A DNA stretch of 64,000 nt. Origin: Hymenobacter nivis (GTDB lineage: Bacteria > Bacteroidota > Bacteroidia > Cytophagales > Hymenobacteraceae). The stretch lies in assembly GCF_003149515.1 (NCBI RefSeq), contig NZ_CP029145.1:1736001-1800000 (forward strand). The letters are read 5' to 3'. Position 1 is the first letter of the stretch, and every line of letters begins with the position of its first letter. A model generated the notes under the pieces. The model saw nothing but the letters and a program-made list of their open reading frames with translations, did no database searches and had not been told where the DNA came from. This document shows, piece by piece, positions 9,301-16,047 of this stretch. The position numbers were made by a program, and so were the translations under genes.

Positions 9301-9521
9301 CTTATGTGCGCCTCAAAAACCTGACGTTCGGCTACACACTTCCGCGCAACCTCATGGGCCGCGTCGGAGCTTCGCAGCTGCGCGTGTACGTCACGGCCCA
9401 AAACCTGGTGACGCTGACCAAATACACCGGCTACGACCCGGAAGTGAGCGCCAGCGGCATTGACTTAGGCATCTACCCGCAAACGCGCGTGTTCATGGGC
9501 GGTGTCAACATCGGGTTTTAA
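6357..9521 (+). CDS. SusC-like TonB-dependent outer-membrane transporter
   Basis: This 1054-residue protein has the full SusC architecture: signal peptide (about 1-38), a CarboxypepD_reg-like domain (about 48-122, VSGRVIQANGEALPGVTV), a TonB-box region at 128-138 (LNEVVVVGYGTQ), a plug domain with VRIRGI, PLYVVDGFPL and SAAIYG-like SATAIYG, and a C-terminal 22-strand barrel ending in aromatic GF. It would import oligosaccharides across the outer membrane using TonB energy, capped by the SusD-like lipoprotein encoded 27 bp downstream. The glycosidases that follow suggest beta-glucan fragments as the ligand (inference). It is the first gene of the PUL. Confidence 0.95.
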   Translation: MDPTRYFSTFRKAALVAACGLPALASLAAPGPLPGQSYAQKLVSKRPPVTVSGRVIQANGEALPGVTVLVKGTALGVSTDANGGFTLSAPEGSTLVFSYVGYLRREVAVTSASTQLNITLTADVAALNEVVVVGYGTQERGSVTGAISSVNGAELVRQPVADATQALQGKVSGVTITSNGGAPGGAAGTSVRIRGITSAGNNNPLYVVDGFPLPDNGDSQLSNISPNDIETIDVLKDASATAIYGVRAANGVVLITTKRGKVGKTSVNVDAYRGVQSVARRLDLLNAEQYAVINNEARIAAGQPIALDKLRNPAALGQGTDWQDLMFRRAKIQNYSLSATGGSEKARYALSGTYFQQDGVILGSNFERFTLRANGDVQLSPIFKIGNSISLTHSEDRQITSNNGEYGAVQQLLRMPPTVQPYRPDGYWYQPNSPMDNFTEENPLATSLRANQKFVRNRATTTFYAELEPVKGLRFRTNVGADLVFENFNQFAPKGPELAGYTQRYITAGAGATAGYSPSYLIENTATYDRTFAEKHHATLLVGQSAQEFNYSNVEAYRTGYLRNDLQTINVGPINTLLANAGTIDPARHLSSYFGRLNYDYAGKYIFQATARYDGSSRFEPGHKFGFFPSASVGWRISEEEFLKGNTTISNLKLRAGYGRVGNELNAGRFAYLYSINFGAVYPFGSDGTINTGGAPTRLSNPNLRWEYNDQANIGLEMGFLDNRIEATIDLYNRNSPNLIAPVPQSLVSGTYESVNSNAASAYNRGIDFSLTSHNFVGSSGALTWTTTFNISAYKTRLVSLGAGIPYNGPQYLSGNIVRYDAGHALGSFYGYVADGLIQSKEELNALNAGALAGTAKSANYQNAGTAPGDIKFRDLNGDGVITEADRTFIGNPNPNFTFGLTNTLGFKGFDLSFFIQGVQGNDIYNLNRYITENALYGTTNGTTNVLNRWTGTGTSNDMPRAIVGDPNNNLRISTHYIENGSYVRLKNLTFGYTLPRNLMGRVGASQLRVYVTAQNLVTLTKYTGYDPEVSASGIDLGIYPQTRVFMGGVNIGF

Positions 9522-9548
9522 TCCTTTCTAATTTCCACTTGTACAGTC

Positions 9549-11099
9549 ATGACTATCTCAAAATTTACGTGCGGGGCCTTTCTGCTATCGCTCGGGTTGC
9601 TGGGCGGCTGCACGGCTAAGTTTCTGGACGAGGCCCCGGCCGACCAGATAACCGACGCTAACTTTTACCAGACCCAGCAGGACGCCATCCAGGCCGTGAC
9701 GGCCGCGTACAGCGAGCTGACTAAGGAAGGCCAGTACAATGCCGCCATGTGGGCCTTCGACATATGGGCCGATATATCGAGTACGGGCGGCGACGACGGC
9801 AACGACGGCATCGAGTACAAGCAGCTCGAAGCCTTCAGTATTCCGACCACCAACTTTATAGCTACCCGGCTTTGGGGCGGCTCGTTCATCGCGCTTCAGC
9901 GGGCGAACATCGTCATCCAGAAAGTGCCGGGTATTGCCAACATGGACCCTGTTATTCAGAAGCGCTGCATCGGCGAAGCGCAGTTTCTACGGGCCAAAAT
10001 GTACTTCGACCTGGTGCGAGCCTACGGCGACGTGCCCCTGTTCAAGGCCCCGCCCACTAGCCCAACGGCGGTTAACATCCCCCGGACGCCCGCGGCCGAC
10101 GTGTACAAGCAGATTGAGCAGGACCTAACCGATGCCATCGGCAACCTACCGCTTTCGTACAGCGGCGATGATTTGGGCCGGGCTACTAAGTGGGCCGCTA
10201 CGGGGCTTTTGGCCAAGGTTTACATTACCGAAGGCAAGAAAACGGAGGCCGCCCAGCGGGCCCGCGAGGTCATTAACAACTCGGGCAAGACCATGTGGGC
10301 CAACTACGCCGACAACTTCAAGGTCGAGAACGGGAATAATAACGCCAAAGAGTCGCTGTTTGAAATACAGTACGTGAGCGGCCGCAACCAGTACGACCGT
10401 AACCAAGTGGGCTCAGCGATGAATGAGTTTTTTGGGCCCCGGGGCGCTAACCAAACGCCTGGCAGCGGCTACGGCTTCAACACCCCGGACCCAGACTTTG
10501 TGAGCGGCTACGAAGCGGGCGACACCCGCCGAGCCGCCACCGTATGGGCCCCCGGCGACACGTACCCCGACGGCAGCAAGGTGGCTTCCAAGGCCACCGG
10601 ATCGCCATTTGGCTATAGCTGCAGGAAGTGGTTCGTCGGCAAGGTGAACACCAACATCTGGGATTCGGGCCTGCACGTGCCCGTGTTGCGCCTGGCCGAA
10701 ATGTACCTGATTGTAGCCGAGGCCGTGGGCCCTACCACAGAGGGCCTGGAGGCCATTAATAAGGTGCGCCGCCGCTCGTTTGGCCTCGACTATACGGTGC
10801 CATCGGCGGCCCATGACCTCACGGCCGCTACCGGGAACTTCACCAACGCAGTGCTGCGGGAGCGTAAATACGAGCTAGCGTTTGAGTTTGACCGCTGGTT
10901 TGACATGAAGCGCGCTGGCACCCTTTACCCGACGCTGACGGACCACGCCTTTATTCCGCGCATGACGCAGCAGGCGGCAACGCTCAAGGGCATTGCCCCC
11001 AACGTGCACGGAATCCCGACCCAGAACAACTTGGTGCTACCCATCCCACAGACGGAAATCGACACCAACCCCGGCTTGGTGCAAAACCCTGGCTACTAG
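9549..11099 (+). CDS. SusD/RagB-like nutrient-binding surface lipoprotein
   Basis: This 516-residue lipoprotein has the lipobox LGGC (Cys21) and the typical SusD start FLDEAPADQITDANFYQTQQDA. TPR-like helices follow (FLRAKMYFDLVRAYGDVPL), and the C-terminus has the family sequence ERKYELAFEFDRWFDMKR and ends in an NPGLVQNPGY-type tail. It sits on the outer surface as the lid of the preceding SusC partner and binds glycan. The 27-bp gap to susC implies co-transcription. Confidence 0.95.
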   Translation: MTISKFTCGAFLLSLGLLGGCTAKFLDEAPADQITDANFYQTQQDAIQAVTAAYSELTKEGQYNAAMWAFDIWADISSTGGDDGNDGIEYKQLEAFSIPTTNFIATRLWGGSFIALQRANIVIQKVPGIANMDPVIQKRCIGEAQFLRAKMYFDLVRAYGDVPLFKAPPTSPTAVNIPRTPAADVYKQIEQDLTDAIGNLPLSYSGDDLGRATKWAATGLLAKVYITEGKKTEAAQRAREVINNSGKTMWANYADNFKVENGNNNAKESLFEIQYVSGRNQYDRNQVGSAMNEFFGPRGANQTPGSGYGFNTPDPDFVSGYEAGDTRRAATVWAPGDTYPDGSKVASKATGSPFGYSCRKWFVGKVNTNIWDSGLHVPVLRLAEMYLIVAEAVGPTTEGLEAINKVRRRSFGLDYTVPSAAHDLTAATGNFTNAVLRERKYELAFEFDRWFDMKRAGTLYPTLTDHAFIPRMTQQAATLKGIAPNVHGIPTQNNLVLPIPQTEIDTNPGLVQNPGY

Positions 11100-11132
11100 C
11101 CCTTCTTCACCGACTATTCAGCCTGATTTAAC

Positions 11133-11936
11133 ATGAAATATATTTGGAACAAGGCGGCTTGGGCACTATTGGCCGGCCCGCTACTTCTTACTGCCTGCGA
11201 CAAAAACGACAAAGGGCAGCTGAACGGCCCCGTGCCGACGGCCACCTTCACCACGTCCGCGCCCAAGTCTGTGGGGCTTACCACGTCGGTTACCTTCACC
11301 AGCACCGCCACCGATGCCGCTTTCTACGAGTGGAGCTTTGGGGATGGCACGCGCGGCACGGGCCAAACCGTGACCCACATTTACAAAACTGGTGGCACCC
11401 TCAAAACCGTGCTGCTTACCTCCGGCAAGGGGGGCACGGGCATCTCTGACACGGTGAAAGTGGTGTTACCTCCCATCACCGACGCGGTGAAGCAGTTCCT
11501 GACGGGCGGCTCTTCCAAAACCTGGAAGCTGGACAACAGCGTAGATTCCACCATTGTGGTGGGCCCCAGCGATAAAGACCCGTACAGCTACTACCACGAC
11601 GGCAAAGCGGGCAGCCTACCCGCTTGCCAGGCCGACGACGAGTTCACCTTCAGCACGGCCAATATGTACACTTACGACGCGAAGGCCCAAACCTTCGTAG
11701 CCGGTGGGGTGGGCTGCTCGGATCCGCGCTCGGGTACGTCCGACTACACGTTCGGGCCGGCCGTTGGGTCGGGCTACGCCATGCTTGAATTCAAAAAAGC
11801 CGGCACCTTCATTGGCGTGACGGACGCGCCTGATTTGATCTATCGCATCGTCAACATCGACGCCCAGCACATGCGGCTGCGCGCCGGCAAGGCGAGCGGC
11901 AACCTGGTGTTTGAAATGCGGCTGGTAGCGAAATAA
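11133..11936 (+). CDS. PKD-domain surface lipoprotein of the PUL (SusE-position glycan-binding protein)
   Basis: A 267-residue protein with lipobox LLTAC (Cys22). Residues about 36-110 form a PKD domain (YEWSFGDGTRGTGQTVTHIY). The rest begins with FLTGGSSKTWKLD and resembles the lipocalin-like C-terminal domain common in PUL-encoded surface proteins. Its place directly after susD is where SusE/SusF-type surface glycan-binding proteins are encoded. A role in holding glucan at the cell surface is inferred from position and domains. Confidence 0.75.
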   Translation: MKYIWNKAAWALLAGPLLLTACDKNDKGQLNGPVPTATFTTSAPKSVGLTTSVTFTSTATDAAFYEWSFGDGTRGTGQTVTHIYKTGGTLKTVLLTSGKGGTGISDTVKVVLPPITDAVKQFLTGGSSKTWKLDNSVDSTIVVGPSDKDPYSYYHDGKAGSLPACQADDEFTFSTANMYTYDAKAQTFVAGGVGCSDPRSGTSDYTFGPAVGSGYAMLEFKKAGTFIGVTDAPDLIYRIVNIDAQHMRLRAGKASGNLVFEMRLVAK

Positions 11937-11981
11937 CTACTGCGGCCGAACGACCGGCCGCGTCTATTACTTGAGCAGTAT

Positions 11982-12878
11982 ATGAAATTCTTCTTTTCCC
12001 GTTGCCAGAGGAACGGGGCCAGCATTATGCTGGCCCTGAGCCTGATGGCCTGCACCGAAACTAAATCGGGCCCCACTCCAACACCGGTGCCCCCAACGCC
12101 CGTTGCGCCAACGCCAACGCCGGTGGCCACCAATTCCGAGGCCCGGGACTACGCCCAGTACACGGAGCTTGTCTGGGGCGACGAGTTTGACGGTGCGGCG
12201 GTGGACCCGACTAAGTGGGGCTACGACCTCGGCAACAACAACGGCTGGGGCAACAACGAGTTGGAGTATTATACCAACTCGACCGAAAACGCTTCTCTGA
12301 GTGGGGGCAACCTCGTCATCCAGGCTAAAAAGCAAGCCCAAGGGGGCCGCGATTACACGTCGGCCCGGATGCTGACCAAGGGCAAGCAGGACTTTAAGTT
12401 TGGGCGCGTCGACGTGCGGGCTAAAATGCCCAAGGGCCAGGGCATCTGGCCCGCCATCTGGATGCTGGGCTCCGACATCGACCAGAACAACTGGCCGAAG
12501 TGCGGTGAGATTGACATGATGGAGCTGCGCGGCCAGGAACCCTCCAAGATCCTCTCTACCATGCACTACCCCGACGCCGCGGGGGCCCACCTCTACAAAG
12601 GTGTCAGCAATATCACGCTGCCCAACAGTGCCAGCTTCGCCGACGATTTCCACCTTTTCAGCGTGGTGCGTAGCCAGAACCAGATGCGGTTCTTTCTCGA
12701 TGGCACGCTGTACTACACGTTTTCGAGCAGCGACGCTTCCATCTACCCGTTCAACAACCCGTTCTTTTTGGTGCTGAACGTGGCCGTGGGCGGCGATTTC
12801 CTCGGCAGCCCCGACGCCAACACCGTATTTCCGCAGCAAATGACGGTGGACTACGTGCGCTACTACCAATACAAGTAG
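11982..12878 (+). CDS. GH16 family endo-beta-glucanase (laminarinase-like) lipoprotein
   Basis: A 298-residue protein with lipobox LMAC (Cys24), then a Pro/Thr-rich linker of PTP repeats (30-50) that would extend the enzyme from the membrane. The GH16 domain has WGDEFDG at 65-71 and the catalytic signature E-I-D-M-M-E, with nucleophile E176, D178 and acid/base E181 (GEIDMMELRG). WPAIWMLG and a C-terminal VDYVRYYQY strand also fit the family. The extra Met between D and E is typical of the laminarinase/lichenase branch. It is predicted to cut beta-1,3- or mixed-linked glucan at the cell surface. Confidence 0.92.
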   Translation: MKFFFSRCQRNGASIMLALSLMACTETKSGPTPTPVPPTPVAPTPTPVATNSEARDYAQYTELVWGDEFDGAAVDPTKWGYDLGNNNGWGNNELEYYTNSTENASLSGGNLVIQAKKQAQGGRDYTSARMLTKGKQDFKFGRVDVRAKMPKGQGIWPAIWMLGSDIDQNNWPKCGEIDMMELRGQEPSKILSTMHYPDAAGAHLYKGVSNITLPNSASFADDFHLFSVVRSQNQMRFFLDGTLYYTFSSSDASIYPFNNPFFLVLNVAVGGDFLGSPDANTVFPQQMTVDYVRYYQYK

Positions 12879-12894
12879 GTTTTTTTTCTGCGCT

Positions 12895-12941
12895 GGCCCA
12901 CCGCCTGCTGCTCCGGTTGGGAGGCGGCCGGGCGGTGGGCC
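12895..12941 (+). terminator. Strong GC hairpin after the GH16 gene
   Basis: GGCCCACCGCC (12895-12905) pairs with GGCGGTGGGCC (12931-12941). No T run follows, but a T8 tract precedes it at 12880-12888, so as a terminator it would work better on the minus strand. It may cap or attenuate the mRNA. The rest of 12942-13206 shows no gene. Confidence 0.4.
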
Positions 12942-13206
12942 TTGGCTTGCCGCCCCACGGCCAGCATCCTGGGGCCCTGCTTAAGTAGCTGCACAAAAGC
13001 AACCGAACTACGGGTTGTCAGCGGCTAGCCGCCAGTTACTAGTGAATTGCAAATCAACTAGCAGCTGATAGCTAATGCCTGATAATTCGGTGAGTACTGG
13101 GCTGTGCGCTTAAGCGCCGCAAGCTGCCGGGCCAGCAAGCTGCTGCTTCGCCGGGGCCCCGTCCTGAACGAAAACCGGCCGCTCTTTTAACCTGCTCTAT
13201 TTTCTT

Positions 13207-14766
13207 ATGAAAACGATCCTTTACCGGCAGCTCGCGGCCCGGTGGCTGCTTCGTTCGTGGGTGGTGGCGCTGGCTTTGGGGGGAGTGGCGCAGGCCCAAA
13301 CCAAAAGCCCCAAGCGCGGCCTGGCTTACGACTACAAATCTGCCGCCGACTTGCAGGCGCTGGCCCCCGGCACGAGCTGGTGGTACAACTACACCTCCGT
13401 ACCCAATGCCAGCGTGGCGGGCATGTACGGGGGCCTGGCCGTCGACTACGTGCCCATTCAGTGGGGCGCCCGCCTGGGCAATGGCCCGGTGACGGCCGAC
13501 CAGCTCGCCGCCAACATTCCGGCCGGCACGCAGTATTTGCTGGGGTTCAACGAACCTAATTTCCTTTCCCAGAGCAACCTGACGCCGACGCAGGCCGCGG
13601 CCATCTGGCCGGTGCTCCAGGAAGTGGCCCGCCGCAAAAAGCTCAAGCTGGTATCGCCCGCCCTGAACTACTGCGGAGGCTGCGTGCAGGAGAACGGCGT
13701 AACCTACTATTCCCCCACCCAGTACCTGGACGCCTTTTTTGCGGCCTGCCCCAACTGCCAGGTCGACTACATCGCCCTCCATACCTACGTGTGCGAAGAG
13801 CAGTACCTGCGCCAGAAAGTAGCGGAGGTCAAAAAGTACAACAAGCCCATCTGGCTCACGGAGTTTGCCTGCGGCGACGCGCCCACGGCCCAGATTACCC
13901 TGGCCGCGCAGAAAAAGTACATGCTGGATGCCGTGAACTACCTGGAAAACGAACCAGACATTTTTCGGTATTCGTGGTTTTCGGGACGTAATAACGAGAT
14001 TCCCAACATCAACCTGCTGGGCGCCGATGGCCAGCTCACCGCGCTGGGCCAGCAGTACGTGGGCCTGCCGTTCAACGGGCCGGCCAACGACTTGAACCGG
14101 CTCACGCCGGTGGCCACCACCGCCTCGTCGAGCGAAAGCGGCACCACGGGGGCCCCCAGCGCGACCGACCGCAACATCAACTCCCGGTGGTCGAGCACCT
14201 TTGCCGACCCGCAGTACCTCCAGCTGGATTTTGGCGAGGCAAAGCGGTTTACGCGGGTGAAAATTGCCTGGGAAGCGGCCTACGCCAAGGATTACCAAGT
14301 GCAAACTTCGCTCGACGGCACCACCTGGGGGCCCCTGCTGACGGTGCTGGACAGCGACGGCGGGGTAGATGACCTGACGGGCCTCGCCGGCCGCGGCCGC
14401 TACCTGCGAGTGTACGGCACCCGGCGCGCCACGGCTTTCGGCTATTCCATTTACGAAATAGATGCGTACGGCACCGCCGATACGGCGCTGGCCACGGCGC
14501 CGGCCACCGGCCCGCCGGACCCGGCGGCCGGGCTACGCCTCTACCCCAACCCAGCGGCCACGGAGCTGCACCTGGCCTTGCCCGCCGGGGCCCTGGCTCG
14601 GAGCCTGGCAGTGATGGACGCCTTGGGAAGAACGGTGCTCGCGGGCCGGGACCTGGGGCCAGGAGCTGGGGCCACCCTGAACATTGCGGCGCTGCCCGCG
14701 GGCCTGTACGTGGTGCGCGTGGCAACGGCCGGCGGGCAGCTCAGCCAACGCTTCCTAAAACCCTAG
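13207..14766 (+). CDS. GH128-like beta-1,3-glucanase with discoidin-type module and T9SS tail
   Basis: A 519-residue secreted enzyme. The signal peptide ends near AQAQ (30). Residues about 35-285 form a small TIM barrel of the GH128/Asl1-like glycosyl-hydrolase type, with acid/base E116 in LLGFNEPNFL and nucleophile E219 in IWLTEFACGD; SWWYNY is the usual aromatic platform. Residues about 295-425 resemble an F5/8 type C (CBM32-like) jelly roll (INSRWSS, YLQLDFG, YLRVYGTRRA). The last 75 residues (LRLYPNP...GLYVVRV) form a type A T9SS sorting domain, so export is through the type IX system. Family members act on beta-1,3-glucan, matching the GH16 gene upstream. Confidence 0.85.
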   Translation: MKTILYRQLAARWLLRSWVVALALGGVAQAQTKSPKRGLAYDYKSAADLQALAPGTSWWYNYTSVPNASVAGMYGGLAVDYVPIQWGARLGNGPVTADQLAANIPAGTQYLLGFNEPNFLSQSNLTPTQAAAIWPVLQEVARRKKLKLVSPALNYCGGCVQENGVTYYSPTQYLDAFFAACPNCQVDYIALHTYVCEEQYLRQKVAEVKKYNKPIWLTEFACGDAPTAQITLAAQKKYMLDAVNYLENEPDIFRYSWFSGRNNEIPNINLLGADGQLTALGQQYVGLPFNGPANDLNRLTPVATTASSSESGTTGAPSATDRNINSRWSSTFADPQYLQLDFGEAKRFTRVKIAWEAAYAKDYQVQTSLDGTTWGPLLTVLDSDGGVDDLTGLAGRGRYLRVYGTRRATAFGYSIYEIDAYGTADTALATAPATGPPDPAAGLRLYPNPAATELHLALPAGALARSLAVMDALGRTVLAGRDLGPGAGATLNIAALPAGLYVVRVATAGGQLSQRFLKP

Positions 14767-14853
14767 AAGCTGCTTATGAAGTCGTCAGAGCGTCATGCTC
14801 ATCTGGCGTCCACTTGCCGAAGCATCTCTACCGCGGCAGTGATTGTGATTAGT

Positions 14854-15902
14854 AGGACTTACGCAAAAAGTGTAACTTGAAAGGAAAAGCCATGAAAGTG
14901 ACGGCACAACTGTACGGGCAGTTTTTGGTGAGCAGCCAGGTCAACTACACGGGGACGTATCTGGCCGAGCATCTGGAGGGCCTCTCGCACGACAACGTGC
15001 GCTATTTTCTCAAAACCCGGCGTTTCACCCCCCGCCAGCTCTGGCAGCAAGTACGCCCACAGGTGATGCTCAGCGCGCGGGGCTACGTCCTGTTTGACGA
15101 CACGGTGCTCGACAAGCACCACAGCCGGCGCATCGAACTCGTACGCCGCCAGTACAGCGGCAACGCCCACGGCGTGATTGCCGGCATCGGCCTGGTGACG
15201 TGTGTGTACGTCAACCCCGAAACCGACCAGTTCTGGCTCATTGACTACCGCCTTTTCGCCCCCGACACCGACGGCAAGACCAAGCTCGACCATGTGGCCG
15301 ACATGCTCGGGCAATTGGCCCCGCGCAGTATCCCATACCGCACGGTGCTCATGGATAGCTGGTACGCCACCACGGCCCTGTTCAAGTGGCTGCTGGACGA
15401 AGGCAAAACATTTTACTGCCCGCTGAAAAGCAACCGGCTCGTCGATGATTCCGGCGGCCAGCAGCCCTACCAGCCCGTGGCCTGCCTGTGCTGGTCGGCC
15501 GCCGAAGTAGAAGCTGGCAAAATCCTGAAAGTGAAGGGCATGCCCAAAGATTTCAAACTGAAACTCTTCCGCGTACTGGTGTCCACCCACCGGACGGACT
15601 ACCTCCTCACCAACGAGGTTGAGCCCTTGCACACGGCCGCTGCCGAACACGAAAGCAGCGTCCGCTGGACGATTGAGCAGTTTCACCGCGAACTCAAGCA
15701 ACTCACCGGCGTGCAGGCCTGCCAGTGCCGGCTGGCCCGCAGTCAGCGCAATCATATTGCCCTGGCCGTGCGCGCTTGGACCTGCCTTAAACAAGCCGCC
15801 TACCAAACCAAACAAACCGTCTATCAGCTCAAACAAGGCTTTTTGGATGAGTATATGCGACATGAATTACGCCAGCCTTCGCTCGCGTTTGCGTAAGTCC
15901 TA
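14854..15902 (+). mobile_element. Complete IS4-like insertion sequence
   Basis: Terminal inverted repeats are AGGACTTACGCAAA (14854-14867) and its exact complement (15888-15901). The direct repeat ATTAGT at 14848-14853 and 15903-15908 is the probable target duplication. It carries one full transposase gene whose stop codon lies inside the right terminal repeat. It looks intact. Confidence 0.85.
14877..15896 (+). CDS. Transposase of the IS4-like element
   Basis: A 339-residue DDE transposase; a second ATG at 14892 (MKVTAQLYG) is an equally good start. Catalytic residues are in YVLFDDTVLDKHHS (D1), VLMDSWYATT (D2) and RWTIEQFHRELKQLTG (E within R-x3-E-x6-K). IELVRRQYSGNAHGVIAGIG is typical of a group common in Cyanobacteria and Bacteroidota, variously listed as IS4 or IS701. 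The reading frame is intact, with no stops or shifts, so the element may be active. It is not closely related to the fragments at 1-1176. Confidence 0.9.
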   Translation: MKGKAMKVTAQLYGQFLVSSQVNYTGTYLAEHLEGLSHDNVRYFLKTRRFTPRQLWQQVRPQVMLSARGYVLFDDTVLDKHHSRRIELVRRQYSGNAHGVIAGIGLVTCVYVNPETDQFWLIDYRLFAPDTDGKTKLDHVADMLGQLAPRSIPYRTVLMDSWYATTALFKWLLDEGKTFYCPLKSNRLVDDSGGQQPYQPVACLCWSAAEVEAGKILKVKGMPKDFKLKLFRVLVSTHRTDYLLTNEVEPLHTAAAEHESSVRWTIEQFHRELKQLTGVQACQCRLARSQRNHIALAVRAWTCLKQAAYQTKQTVYQLKQGFLDEYMRHELRQPSLAFA

Positions 15903-16047
15903 ATTAGTTCAGTAGTAGAAATGCTTCGGCAAGCGGACGCCAGATGAGCATGACGTTCAATTTTGATTTGAATTTCCAGACTTTCTGAACAGCTTCTATC
16001 CAAGCAACCACACCGTTCCATCCTTCTAACTTCAACCTTCTGCCGCC

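Larger units (their letters stand above)
14764..15997. repeat. Family A palindromic repeat split by an insertion sequence
   Basis: The left arm (14764-14840, with GTCATGCTCATCTGGCGTCC and GAAGCATCTCT) and the right arm (15917-15997, with ATGCTTCGGC, GGACGCCAGATGAGCATGAC and an outer AACAGCTTCT) are complementary. Together they would form a standard family A palindrome if the 1.05-kb IS were removed. Confidence 0.8.

Noticed and set aside
12061-12130. Possible short tandem DNA repeat encoding PTP units in the GH16 gene
   Set aside because: Units vary at the DNA level and encode a normal Pro/Thr linker, so this is a protein linker rather than a mobile repeat.
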